Source: Serinus canaria
Lineage: Eukaryota > Chordata > Aves > Passeriformes > Fringillidae
Reading direction: 5' to 3'
Assembly (NCBI RefSeq): GCF_022539315.1
Contig: NC_066322.1
Span: 23,632,765-23,696,764 of the forward strand
Length of the DNA: 64,000 nt
In this document: positions 1 through 13,605 of the stretch, piece by piece
Layout: the number at the start of each line of letters is the position of its first letter
Position numbering within the stretch: position 1 is the first letter of the stretch
Made by a program: the position numbers and the translations under genes
The notes under the pieces: generated by a model
Database searches by the model: none
The model's input: the letters and a program-made list of their open reading frames with translations, nothing else
Told to the model about the DNA's origin: nothing

Positions 1-3000
1 ACAAGTTTAGCAGCTTGTATATTTGTGGGATTTGTTGCTGCTGGAGATCTCCTGGCTCTCTAAGTCACTGCATCCTGCCCAGCTTTTCCAAAGAATAACA
101 TCCGTATGGGAACGCTGCCTCTGAAGTGTTTACACTCATTTCCTTCCTGGGGAAAACATTCAGCCCTGAAACAGGCCTTGGGTGACGGCGAGGAGACAGT
201 GGCACATCTTTCCAGAGTACAGCTCGTTCTTAGCTGCTTGTGTATGGAGTTCTCTGCATCCTCTTTTCTTCATTAGAAAAGCAAGCAGAAATCTCTTCCC
301 GAGCTAAGGCATCCTCAGCCTCGCAGCAAACCCAGCCAGGGCTGGCCACCAGCCAAGCCTTTGCTCGCTGCAACCTGCACACCATGTAACTCCTCTAAGA
401 ATAGCCCTGGTGATCTTAAAGAAAAAAAAAAATCACAACATCAAAAAAAAGGCTATTTTAGCAATGTATTATCTTCATCCCTTCTGTGAAGCAGTGGAGT
501 TTGGAGTGGATTTCCCCCCCCCCACGCCCGTGTCCGTTGTTCCTCCCGCAATGAGCTGTCGCTAATGCCGAGAAATATTTTCGGACTTAATGCAGTGAGT
601 CAGGGCTTAGCTGTAAATTGGTCATGGGATGGGAGGGATTCAGATTGTCTATTAGCCAGGGTCTGCTTTCAGCCATTTCAGTAACATGAGCAATGTCTCC
701 ACTGACGGTAATTAGACTCATAACTCTCTCTGAGATGATTTAAGGCGAGGATTAATTATAAAAGTTTCTCGGTGTTAGAACATGTTTCTTTAGTTAAAGT
801 TTGGCATGCTTTCATTTTATGATGGGCCTGGAAGAATGTTCCTCTACTTAAAATGTCTAAATACACCATTCTGTCATGCTATGTAAATACCCATATTTGT
901 GAGTTTATCTAAACAAATCTCTTAAATGGGAAAAATACATAGAAGGGCCAAGAGCCAATTCAAGGGCTCATGGAGTAGACTTGCATATTGCTTGTGAGCC
1001 TGCTTGGGTTTTGGTAACTGTTTTTTGGCTGTACTTGATTTCTCACTAAAATAAACAAAATATAGTGGTTTTTTCTATCTTCATTGAAAGATAAGTGACC
1101 TAAGTACCTTGATGTGCTTCTCCTTTTGTCTCCATAGACAGGGGCTTTGCCAGGGCCAGCTCAGTGGGTTCTTGATGGAGTTCAGGATCCAGTAGTAGTC
1201 CCATGTTAAACTGCCTTCTTTGGTTGTATTGCCTTAAAAAATATGTAAAATTGTCAGGTGTGAAAAGAGCCAGTTCACATCAGCCTCATCAGTCTGCCTT
1301 TTTGAAAACCTAAATAAAAGTGATTGGATGGGAGTATGGAAGGCTTGGCTTGACTTGATGGCATAGATTCACAAAAGGCTAGATAGTATGACACATCTTT
1401 TCTATGTTCCTTATTTTCCTGGGGGTAAATTCCAGCCGATTCTCACAGCATAATAACAGAGTATTCCCAGTTAATATTTGAAAAACTTGTCCAAGTTTTC
1501 ATTTTGTTCACTTTTTTATTTCATAAACCTATTTTCTTATGATTAAGTCACACAGCCAAATAGTGATGTCATTTTTTTTTCTTTTTGCTGTTCTACTGTG
1601 AGTACTTTTAAAAGATAAGAGATCCATATCTGGCTCCTTGGCTGCTGTGTTTGAAGTCTGTTTTTCTAGAAAAACATTGTGTTATTAGCCTGTCCTTAAG
1701 CTCCGGGAACAGAAAGTTGTTGAGGGGTTTTTGCTTGTAATAAATTTAGACTTAGATTCATATCAAATGTTAATGTTTTTAATGACCTGACACTGCAGAT
1801 CTCCTTTGCTTTATGGCCTGCACTTATGACTCCTGCATTATGGATGCTGATGATTACTATGAGCATATAAGTTATTGAATTGACTTTATGAATGGTAGCA
1901 TAGAGCATGAAGCCGAGTTCACTTAAGGAAATAAAACTAGGCAAACAGACTAAAATATTAACAATGTGTTTTGTGTCATGGTGGGTGGCTTGTAATTCAC
2001 TGAAACCCTTTTGTGAAGTGGTGCTTCTGCATCACTCACCCTCCAGTCCCCAGTGTCCCCAAACTCGGCCCAGTTACCTTTGAGACCAAATGTATTGGAT
2101 CCACTTTGAGTTTACAAGTGGTGACAGATTAATTTGGAAAGACAGATTGCAAACATGCATCATGGGCCCGGTCTGAGTCGTAAAAATGTAATGTATGGCT
2201 GGTGCAGCATGATAAAAATTCATATCAGGGGAACAGCTTAATTAACTATTCTTGATTAAAGTAATACAGTATGTGAATTTAATAGCTTGCCTTCAAAAGC
2301 AGAATGTGAAATCACTTATTACTTTGGTGAATCTTGCTGGCAAATAGGGAGCTGCCAGCGGTTCTTCGTGATTAATTGAGTTTAGAGGAACTTAACTCTG
2401 GGGTGCGAGATACCAAATAATTATTCTGCTCTTGCTTCAAGCTCATTGCCTTACATGAATGAAGAAGTTGTCAGGAACAAAGTTGTGGGAGTGGACTAGG
2501 AAAAGGATCGAGAATGCATGAAATAGGATTGATAGCTAGGAATAGGATTGATAGAGGAGGGAAGGCATGTTGGGATTGTGAAGAATACAGTGCAAGGACT
2601 GGAGCTCTGCCACCACACTGTTAAACACTTTGCCATCCAGATCCCCGTGTTGCTGACCCATTTTTAGGTCCTTGGGGTGATGGTAGGTAGGGAGAGCAGG
2701 AGAACATTGTGTCTCACTGCTGTCACCTTGGAGGCTAAGGAGCTCTAGTTCATGGAGTGTTTTCTCCACTTCATGTGGAGCCATTGTCGCTCTTGTTCTT
2801 TGACACCTTCCTGGTGCCTGTAGCCAAGTCACTCATTCTGCAGCCATCCCAGCTTCTAGATGCATCAGGACGAGGCCTGGCTTGGTTGCAAGAGCAGGAT
2901 ACTGATGGCTGGTGTCCAGCAAGTTTCTAGATCCTGTCCAGCAGAGCTACTGCATAAGCTAGTGCTTCCATGTTGGTTATTTTATTATGGATATATCAAT

Positions 3001-4937
3001 GTGTTATTCTATGCTGTTGGTTATTTCTGCTGGTGTACTACCTAGGACTTGGCCCTTGTTGGAATGATCTGACTTTTTCAGGACATCTCTCCAAGTTGCC
3101 AAGATAACTCTGAATCCTGCAAAACTGAGTCTTTCCTGGCTTGGTGCTCTCTGCGGTTTTGGAAAGCAGTTCCCTAGTGAAAATCCAGCTCCAGGACAGA
3201 TACCAGCAAAATCCTACTTGATGTATTCCTCCATTTAAACAATGTTCCATTGTAAAGTACCTTCTTCTCAGCCAGCTTTGCACTTTGGTATTAGTCACAG
3301 CTTAGATTCAGCCACTCTGATCAATTAGCACAGACGTGTAAGTAGTGAACTTTTGACATCATTATATTATGTCAAAATGAGCTCAGAGAAGGGTTTTCTC
3401 ATCCTCTTTAAAATAGTACACAAATCGTGCTTTACATTTCTTCCAGAGTCAGTACCTTCAATATATTTGCACATGAACTCATCTGAAGAACTTTCCTGAT
3501 TCCAGTCATTGATAGTTTTCAGGGCATTTTTTCACTTTAAATAGATAAATATTCTAGTTGGACAACTGAGCATTGCTGATGCTTTACAGTAGGGTGGGTG
3601 AAAACAGGATCTCTGAGCAGCTTTCCTGGCTTGGAGGCTAGGCATCTGCACACCTGTGACTGAGCCAAGATGCAGAATTTGGGTTTGCTCCTAATTTTTT
3701 CCTGGTCTAGGATGAAGAAATAGGGTTCCTAATGTTTTCCTAATTTGTTAGGTTCATGCATGGGATTTACCTTGACTAGTGTTACTGAATGTCTGGGTTC
3801 TGAATTACACAGCAAAGAGGTTTCCTTGGGAGACACTCATTCCTGCTGGTGTCTTTCTCCTGGGAGCAGGGCTTACTGCAGCAGGTGGGCTGGCTGAAAT
3901 GAGTAGGACTGCTTGTGACTGAAGATATTGTAGCTGACAGTAAGGAAATACAAAGCCCAAACTTCTTAAGGGCATGTCTGTGTCAACACATTCTCCTTGG
4001 AGAGACACATGTTGCAGAAGCTGCTGCTGCAATTACACCTCATTACAAGGCACCATGTTTTTTGTATTTTATGAGTGCTTTGAAAAAATTAGCCAAGTCC
4101 ATTAATAACGTGGCCGGTGAACTCAAATTGCCTGACGATGCTGTTCTGTGCACACAGCGGAAAAATCGATCACTTTAATCCAAGGTAAAGCTGTCTGGCT
4201 CTCCAGAGGAGGAGGCTGCCTCGGTTGCTGAGGGCTGGAAATCATTGCCTCACGCTAATTGAGTAACATCCAGCAATTGTGAGGCTGAATCTTGCAGACT
4301 GGTTTGACTCACGGGGGCTGAGTATCTAAATGAAGTGTATTTGTCATGCTGCAGTCCTACAGGATTAAGAGTACTTGGATTCATTTGATCTGATGCATTC
4401 CAACAATATTAAGTAAGTCCATTTTTTATTGTCCTTTGCGCCTTGTATTTTTCTGGCTGTAAAAGTCCAGCATCTTACTTTTTGGAAACTGAGCTGTGAT
4501 ACGACAAATATTTCTGGCTAGTATTTGAAGCTCTGGCAGGGCTTGAAGAATTCTTGGCTGGCTTTTACACTAGGCTGATAGCTGAGACCAAATATAACAA
4601 GAAGCAGAGTACTGCATGTAGAATTAAATCGTATTACTGGTTATTTTATTAGTTTTCTTGTCTTGCAATTATTCACTGTTCTCTGTTTTTTTGTGATAAA
4701 TAGTAACTCTGCAGTGTTTAAATCAATCCTTCAATGTTAAAGAATTTTAAAAAACACTTTGAGAGATCCTTTTGTCTTTCAGCAAAATAATTATGCTGCA
4801 AAATTTGCTTTCCAAATTCATTTGGGAAGTCCAGCTTATTGAATGTTTGGAATGAAGGACTTAGTCCTGATACATCTGTGGCTTCTCCTCTGCAGTCTTT
4901 TTCTTGTTTAGTGTCAGACCTCAGTCAAATGGCCATG

Positions 4938-5090
4938 AGTTGTGGCTGCCCCACCCCTGGCAGTGCCCAAGGCCAGGTTGGACAGGGCTTGGAGCAGTCT
5001 GGGACAGTGGAAGGTGTCTCTGCCCATGGCAGGGGTTGGAACGGAATGAGCTGTAAGGTCCCTTCCATCCCAAACCACTCCATGATTCCA
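4938..5090 (+). mobile_element. CR1 LINE 3' fragment
   Basis: Sense copy of the CR1 3' end. It runs through the 'caaggccaggttggac' block, the 'gcccatggcaggggttgga' block and the terminal 'aggtcccttcca' block to a 'catgattcc' terminus. It is 5'-truncated, as most avian CR1 copies are. Confidence 0.9.
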
Positions 5091-8000
5091 AACTGACTGT
5101 GAGGTTGCACTCTTAATGAGAGAGGGACCTGCTGAGAGGAAAATAAATACCTTTAGATATTGAAAAACATTCTCAGAACACATATTGTGTTATAAATGCT
5201 GGCCAGAGTTTCTGGTAAGTTCAGGAGAGCGTGTGCTGAGTGTCCATGGGGGTGGCTGTAGGGCCCAACGTGCCTGATATTAAAATTAATTGAAAGCAAT
5301 TTTAAGCCTCAGGAATTTCGGGCTTAAACTAAACTCCGAATTTGAGGATTATGGAGAGACTAGCTAATCATCTAAGCACTTGTCTTCTCAGATAAGCCTT
5401 GACAACATCCTGGGCATTCCCTGCACCCCAGCTGCTGGGTGAGCTGCGTGATGTGCCCTTTTGGAAGTGAGGGATGGGGAAGAGAGCTGGGAGCCATCCC
5501 AGTCTGGGGCTGCATGGTCACAGATTGCTCACTTGGTGAGCAGGATCTGATCGCTTCCAAACAGCAGGAAAGTCCATGGGAAGGCTGGAGAAGAGAGTCC
5601 ATGGGTGTAGGAGCTCAGGTTTGAGGCAGACACTCAGGTGAGCAGCGCGTGGCAAGGCCTTGCAATGGCTGAGGCAAAGCAGCGAGCCCTGTGCATAGTA
5701 ACAGAAAGGATTTAATGACCCTAGAAATTATTTAGGACAGTGCAATGTTACCACCTGCTTATTTATAGCTGTAAGTTTAGGCCATGTGTGATTCTTCCTT
5801 TAGAAAAAAGGAGTACAGGAGCCTTGGCTGGAAGGAGCATATTTCCTTCTGCTCATTACACTCAGATGATCACTGTTGTTTAAGTGAAGTTTAAACATCA
5901 TAAAATGTGCCCTCATCTTGTGATCCCCATCTGCTGCTCGCCCTTCCTTTCTCTGCTGAAGGTTATTTCAGCAATTTTGCCAGTGGCACAGGATGCTGTT
6001 GCTGGGGCGGGTTGGCCGCCCATCTTCCCCCTCAGCCTTCCCTCCCTGCAGGCCTCACCCAGCTGTTCTAGCAGAGTTCTTCCAGCACGGAGTCATTGCT
6101 GTCATCATCCTGTTTAATAACTGCAAGATAAGTCTTCAGCACGTGCTGGAGGACTTGTGCAGGCCGTGGTTCAGGAGAGGAGCGAGTGGGCCTGTGCACC
6201 ATTGACCTCCAGGGGATTTAGGCACCTCCATGTTTAGGGATGTTTCAGGACCTCTGGGCCTTCAAGTGCTTTGCAGATCCAGGAGCAAAGTGTTGAAGTT
6301 TACATCAGGAAAACTGTTAGCAGGCACGTTTTGTTAAGGACATGCTCCACTGTGTCCCAAAGCCTCGGTGATGTGGAAGGCTGTGCTCTTGGTGAGGAGT
6401 CAGGGAATTTGAGCAGTTCTGCATTTCACTGCTGGGGGGAATCACATCATCCTCACACACATTTCGTGCCTCCCTTTGTTTCAAAACTGCTTTTGTAACC
6501 CTTCAGGTTGGGAAGTTTAGGGTTTGTCCGGTTGTTAGGTTTGGATGCCAAGTGCCAAGCGTGATGTTTCCACTTTTCTTTGTAAAGTTACGTGATCTGT
6601 TTGTTGTTGGTGTTTCTTGTAGAGTTGAAGAACCTGCTGGAAGGTCAAGTGAGCTCCTTGCTGGGCCTTGATGTTCTGGGTTTGGTAGGTCTCCAGTCTA
6701 GTTTTGAGTGTTTATGAAGTGTGAGGCATAGAAGGGCCAAGAGGGATTCATATCGTGGGGTCTCTGCTGTGGTTGTTCAAGAGGTGAAAGTTTTGTCAGA
6801 ATGAATGGTCTAACCAGGTGCTTGAACATACATACAGGGTCTCCAGATCACCATCTCTGCTGCCCTTCAGTTTGCAGAGAGATGAACAAGTGAGAACTAT
6901 TAATCACAGCCAACTGATTTTGATTTCAAAATAGATTTTGTTAATCTTTTTAGTGGCAATCAGGGAAGATTCTTGTCCTGATGCATCTGCTGTGCTTTTG
7001 TATGAATCACAGTGTTATAAAAAGGAAGAGGAATTATGGGGCTTGGGTGACTTAAATAAAATCTATTTTTGCTGTTAGGATCACAGCATTGACATGGTAT
7101 ATGGTTTGAATTAAAGTTCTCATTATCACATTAAGATTCAACAAGGAGTTAATTAAGTGTAGGGAAGTAATTGAATGCTAATAGTACAACATTGCAGTGA
7201 AAAATGAGGCCACAGCTCCATACTAAACTCGAGTTTTCTCCTCATTGTAAGTACTCTGCCTATGACCATGCATTGGAGTGCACTTCTGACTCAGGCAGAG
7301 AGCTTTCTTGTTTGAGACATGCTGGTCCATCCTTTTTCAACATTCCTGCGATGGCACAGCCCTGTTAAATTTTAGAGGTGCTTATCTTTTCCCTCACCTC
7401 ACTTGAAAAGAAACTAGAACTTGTGTTAAAACTCACTGTCTGCAAATGGCTGGAAATCAACTATAGACTTGGAAGCCAGTTTTGCTTAGATAGTAAAATT
7501 GAAATGATTTAAGAACACCTGTTTTGCATGTTACATGTGATTTTGGTTAATTTTAAGGAGACCTGATGATCTGTGAGTCATAGAACATGGGGATTTTTTA
7601 CTTCCTGATACTTTTGTTAGCACCAAATTGTTTTGTTTAATATTTCAAGCATTGAGGCAGGAAGACAGACCATCCCCACCAATTTTTTGGCAAGAGACAT
7701 CTTGAGCACTGTACCACAAATGTTTTATAGCCATTAGAGAAGGAGACCTTAGCTAATTTCTCCTTCAACATTCTTTTACCTTAGGTTTTTTTGAGTATGA
7801 ATGCAGAGTTTACAGGTGCACCCTGTAACTGTTGTAGGTCAACCTTGCTTGTTTGAGGTAATGAATTAAAAACAGGAATAAAAAAAATACATATGGCAAT
7901 GCATGTGATCCATCCTGACTTCTGAGGGGCTTTAAATACTATGGCTGAAATTGGAAATGTTCTTGGTAGGAAAGATGTGGTCAGATGGGGAAGAGCCAGA

Positions 8001-8766
8001 GGGGGGTGACAAGAATAGGACACTTAGCAAACGTAAGCTGTAATGGAAGATGGAAGAATTGATTTGTTTAGCCTAAAAATACAGAAGGAAACGAGTCATT
8101 CAGTATAGGAAAGGTTGCTTTAAAAGGCACAACAATCGTATTTTCTCCACGACTCCTGAGAGAGGCAGGAAGGCACCAGGCAAGGATTAAAGCTGGGTAG
8201 TAGGTTAAACGTTTGAACTTTCAGGGAAGTGGTGAAATGAAAGACAGACTCTTGGGAAAACCTGTGGGATGGGAGTTTGGAGAACAGGTTAGACAGAAAT
8301 CTGTTGAAGTGGTTTGGGTCCATGCCCTGGGGTGGTGCAATTAGGTGGTATTTTGAAATATCTTACTTTTGTGATGGTTGATACCAGGTGAAGATCTGAG
8401 GAGACTGATCTTGTAGGGTTTCATGTTCTGATCAAGAGAGACATTGAAATTCTGTGGGTGAACGATGGATCCATCCCTGCTTGCCTGATCTTGCACACCA
8501 TGGTGTCTCCTTTTTCATGGCTGGTTGCTCTCAAGGGAGCTGACACCTCATTCTGAGCCTTTCCTGGAGGAAAGATTTGCTGCCTTCTGGAAGAGGAGGG
8601 GAGAGCTCATTTTGAGTCTCCTCCATGTCCTCTCCCACCTACAAGGGGTGGTTTTGGGAAGAGGGGATGCAGAAGATGAGAGGATGGAAAAGCAGAGTGG
8701 GTATTAATGGCTATAACAGGCATACAGTCATTTTAGGGCTCTGAAATACTGGTCTTCTTAGGCTGA

Positions 8767-8830
8767 CAGAATCATAGAATTGCTAAGGTTGGAAAAGGCC
8801 TCTAAGGTCATTGAATCTAACCAATAATGT
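8767..8830 (-). mobile_element. CR1 LINE 3' terminal fragment
   Basis: Antisense CR1 3' end. It begins with 'agaatcatagaat', continues with 'aaggttggaaaaggcc', and then matches the 'gtcattgaatctaacca' segment typical of the reversed CR1 terminus. Confidence 0.75.
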
Positions 8831-9967
8831 CCTAAATGTTGGACTTGAGTATTTCCAGGCCTGTAATTGAATTTTAGGCTAGTTCTTCTCCCAGTATTGG
8901 TTTGGATATCTTCTAACCTGCACCACCCTGAGCATCAGAGCTATATTTCTACATCCTCATTGGAATATATTGTTGCCTCATTTTGCCAGCACTTAAGAGT
9001 TACATTTACTTATCTGCTCTTCTTCCAAGGAAACTTAGAGGAGATAAACACTTAAAACTCAGCTTCCATTACTGATTTAAATGGCTTATAAAATTTTTAA
9101 GCAGTTTATGATTGTCTTCCATTCTGATGTATATGGTTTCTCTTCTCAGTATTACTCTCAGATAAATGTGTTGGGAGAATCCAGGCAAAATCCATGCTTA
9201 TACAGCTGAGGATTGGAAATGCAGTAAGTGAGCAGGCCACTGTAGTCTGTGGAACAAGAATGGTTCTTTCTGCTTTTCAAAAGTAACTGCTAACTAGAAC
9301 AAGGAGAAGGTGGTACAAAATACACAGATCAGATGTAAGGCTTCTCCTGCAATCCTAATGTTTCTCATGTGTGTCATAGTACATATGTGATACTTAATAA
9401 TATTCCAGCTATTACATCCTCTAAAATGCACATTTTACCCAGGCGTGCTGGAATTTGCCATGTAGCAAGAGCTGTTATTCATTCTCTTGGGTCTTAAATC
9501 TTATGCCTGGTGCAAATTTGAGAATTAATGCAAATAAAACAGACGTTGAGAGGAGCAAAATACAGACATTGAAAATATGTTCCAGCAATGGCATTTACAT
9601 AATTGCAATTACTGAAAATCTCAAAATTAGAGCCTTGGACAGTGCTGGGAGAAGGAGAGCTTATTGTAGGGAATTCTTGCTGGTTTGGAGCACACAAACC
9701 CTTCCTGAGGTTAATGTATGTGTATTGCTGAGTAGCCCCACTCTTGGGTTTCTGTTATCTCACTTCTCAGGGTTACATCATTCCTAATTTCTTGCTACCG
9801 TTTCACTCTGCTTACCTATGTTGTAAGAGAATCTTTTCATTTGCACCACCTCTTTAATTAGTTTGGGTTTTCCTCTTAATCGTAAGCAGCAAACACAGGA
9901 GGACTTTGTTTTCCCTTGTTCCATCCTTTGTAAATCCCAGGTTAGAACAAGATGGGGAAAAGTATCT

Positions 9968-10390
9968 TCATAGGATCAAAGAGTGGTTTGGGTTGAAGGA
10001 ACCCTTAAGCTCATCTCATCCCACCCCCTGCCATGGGCAGGGACACCTCCCACCAGCCCAGGGTGCTCCAAGCCCTGTCCAACCTGGCCTTGGGCACTGC
10101 CAGGGATCCAGGGGCAGCCACAGCTTCTCTGGGCACCCTGTGCCAGGGCCTCCCCACCCTCACAGGGAGGAATTCCTTTCCAATATCCCATCTGACCCTG
10201 CCCTCTGGCAGTGGGAAGCCATTCCCCCTTGTCCTGACACTCCATTTCTTGTAAACAGTCCCTCTCCATGTTTCCTTTTGGCTCCTTCAGGCACTGGAAG
10301 GCCACAATTCGGTCGCCCTGGAGCTTCTCTTCTCCAGGCTGAACAATCCCAATTCTCCCAGCCTTTCCTCACGGCTAAGCAGCTCCATCT
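9968..10390 (-). mobile_element. CR1 LINE 3' fragment, long copy
   Basis: Antisense CR1 of about 420 bp. It contains 'ggtttgggttgaaggaac', 'ccatgggcagggacacct', 'ccaagccctgtccaacctgg' and, further in, 'cttctcttctccaggctgaa'. The long open frames on both strands here are the usual CR1 shadows and not host genes. Confidence 0.93.
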
Positions 10391-13300
10391 CACGTGTATC
10401 CTGCTAAATTCCCTTTTAAGACTTGGGTAATGTCAGTGCACTTTATGGAACTGCTTGGATGTAATTAAAAAAATGTAATAAGCATAGTCAGCCCAAACCT
10501 GCAGTTGACAGATCAAAGCCAGTGACCACCCTAACTCCTGAGGAAGCACCATCACCATGCTGTTGTTTGCAGCTGGGGGGAACCAGCTGCTATTTTTACT
10601 GCCTCTCTCAATGTGGCTGTTTGGTGGTCACCATCATTTCCATGAGCCCATCCTACAGTGAAACCCCAAACATTGTATTTAGGCAGTGAGGGAGGAGCTG
10701 TGTGCTTCTGGGTCAGTCTCATTTGGTTTTGACAGCACAGGAAGATCACAGGAGGCTTTGCTTGCATGAGAAGGCATCTCTCAGGAAATCGATTTTACAG
10801 AGGGTTAAAGTAGAGCATGTTCCAAAAACAGGCTGAAAAAGACCAGTTTTGGCTCTAGAAAAGCAGCTTAAGAATTTGCTTTAGCTGCTGAAAATGTAGA
10901 CCCAGCTATTTAACCAGGGCACACTCCTCTCTCTAGCTGTGTTCTCTCATATAGGTTTGAAGGGCATAAAACTCTTCAAAACCATCCCAGTAAAAAGTTC
11001 TCCAAAATTGTGGTGCTATAACCCTCCTGCCATTCCAGCAAGGAGCCTTCATGGAGCAGGACTACCCTGACACCCCAACTCCTTCTCACACCATTTGTCC
11101 CTGGTTGTAAATGTTTCACAGACTTTACCCAGTCCTGTTGTTTCATGCTCCTTGCCAGCTCTTTCTGTGCTGCTGCACTTGGTGGAAAAAGGCCTTCAGG
11201 AGACGTGCATGAGGAGCTGGGAGCATGAGTAATATCTACATTTACTGTAAATTAGGGTATTTCTGTAAAAGCTGGTTGAGTGAGAGAGGCAGAATAGTTG
11301 ATGGCACAGAAAATTATTAAGCAGAAAATTAATTTTTGAGCCAGGTTTTGTTATCTAGGATGGCTCTACAATCCAGAAGAGCAACATACCTGCAGAAGTG
11401 CAAGGTTGCCATGTGCTTTTTGTTGCCAAATGTTCTCTGAGGTTTCCTCAAGAGTCAGCCTACTCTTCCACGTCATCAGCAATGGAGTTTTAAACTTTTT
11501 TCTATCTATTTTTTATTTGCTAGATAAAAGTTTCAACCAGTCTGATGATGTTCCCAAGCCATTGAAGATCAGATGTATTAATGAGAGCTGGGGAGCAGGT
11601 TTCCTTCCTGCCCGTAGCATTTTGTTTGCAGTATTTTGAATATCTTTTGATGCCACTGTTCTTCGTGCTCTAAGGCACCTTGCCACCTGGATTTCTGGGG
11701 CATACAGCTGTGAGGGACAGTTTTCAGCCTCCTGCCAAGGAGAGGGGATGTTTCCAATCTTCATTCTGCAAATCCCTTCCTGCAGACAGTCCTGCAGTCG
11801 TGTCCCTTCCTCTGCTTCCTGCCCGTGCTCTCTGGGGTTATCACACGGATGGGCAGGGCTCCTTGCAGGAGCAAGGCAATTTCCCATGTGACCTGAAACT
11901 TCATTCACCTTTGGAGACAAGTGTTCTGCCTTTATTTATCTCTGCTATGCTCATTTTCTTATCCTGGCTGACCTTTCGGAGTGCTGTGGAGGAGCACTGA
12001 AGGAACCAGAAAACCCTGATTGTCAGGGCAGCATAATCCTCATATTTCACAACAGGGGCATTTCACCAGTGATTACACCTCTTGTTTTCTCTAGGGGACA
12101 CCTTGAGGTTTATCAGTCTGTCTGGAGAAAGGAACTTTGAGATAGAAATCCAGATTTTATTTTTCTGGACCTTAGTGTCCCAAGCTATAAAGAACCCGAA
12201 GGATTCACCCATGTAGGTTGATAAAAGCTCAGAGCTCTGAAAGGGAGCAGGGTGGCAAGGTGCAGGGAAGAGTTTCCCTGCAGGATTTATTGGTAGGACT
12301 TATTTATCATTAATGTGCCTTATTTGTGATTTCATCTGTTTACCTGCCCTAATTTCCTGTCATCAGGCCAGCTGCTGCTCCCATGTCTGCTTTTCACACA
12401 AAGCCCTGGTGTTTGGCTGCTACTTGACAGAATTAACTGGAATTACTGTAACTAATTAGCCCAGACTTTCTAATATTGCCTGGGAGAAAAGATGATGAGG
12501 ATGTGTAGAAAGTTGTAGCCATTAGACTTAGTAAATACATGCTCTGTGAAAACCCTTCAGTGGTGAGAATTGCCCTCCTTTTTTTGTCTCCTGCTCTTCA
12601 GTAATGTCCTCCATCAAAGCTCAAAGGCCACTGACTTGGGCTGAGGGTGAACTATATTTAGGTACTGCAGAAGTCCTTCAACTCACTCCAGAGGGAGCTT
12701 TTCCCTTCATCTTCCCTTGTTTTCTTCTTTATTTTTCCCCTGACTTTATACTTTTGGCTGGATTTTTGAGCTCTTGCAGCTTGAGTTGAGTGTAAAGGGC
12801 ATGTTATATGTTCTTCTGAAAATAATCCCTTCAGTTTTTAACATCTCAAAAGCATTTAAAAAGAGTTATCAGTGTGTTACTGCACCACTCACCGTGTGTG
12901 CCCCTCTGCATGACTGGTAAATAAACACTGAAAGCAGCATTCCTTATCTTCTCAGCAGTGGAGGCCTTTTGGTGGGCTGCAGAAAGCTGCTCAGGATTTA
13001 CACATTTCTCTTGTTTTACTTGTTTTTATCCCATTTTGAGTAATGGTTTGGGGTTTTTTGGGCTTTACAAATCCTGCTTTTCCGTATTGCATTCCAGGAG
13101 CTGGAGTTCCTACAGCAGAATTTCCCAGCAGTTTCCCTGGGAAGGAGGAGCTCCATTAAGTGGCTGGTTTCAGGATGAGGTCTGCCCTCTGGAACACATT
13201 TTGGGTCCCTGATGAAAGCAGAGGAGTTTTCCCTGCCAAGCCTGGGTTACACTCCCTGTGTCAGTGCAGACTCACTGCGTGGTGCTGGCTGGGTTTGCAG

Positions 13301-13459
13301 AATCAGGTTTTTTTCCTAAAATGAATGCCAGGCACTGTGTCTGCTGCTGCCTTCCCTTTGCATGCCTGAATGACCTCAGTCTCTCCCACTGCTGCTTGGG
13401 GATAAAACTCAACAAACCTACTCAGAAGTGGGTTTTTCCAGGCTCTGATTATACTTTAT

Positions 13460-13605
13460 CACAGAACTAAAGGCTGGATGAGGTTGGAAGAGCCCTCTGG
13501 ATGTCATCTGGTCCAGCCCCATGACTCAAGCAGGGCTATCTGGAACCTCCTGCCCAGGGTCAAGTCCAGGCAGCTTTTAGACATCTCCAAGGATGGAGAT
13601 ACTGA
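13460..13605 (-). mobile_element. CR1 LINE internal/3' fragment
   Basis: Antisense CR1. The 'gaggttggaagagccctctgg' type start is followed by 'catctggtccagcccc', 'ctcaagcagggctatct' and 'acatctccaaggatggaga', in the order expected of a CR1 3' region. Confidence 0.85.

Noticed and set aside
9906..10430. 174-codon open frame on the plus strand
   Set aside because: Antisense read-through of a CR1 copy, with the same peptide blocks as other CR1 copies in the window.
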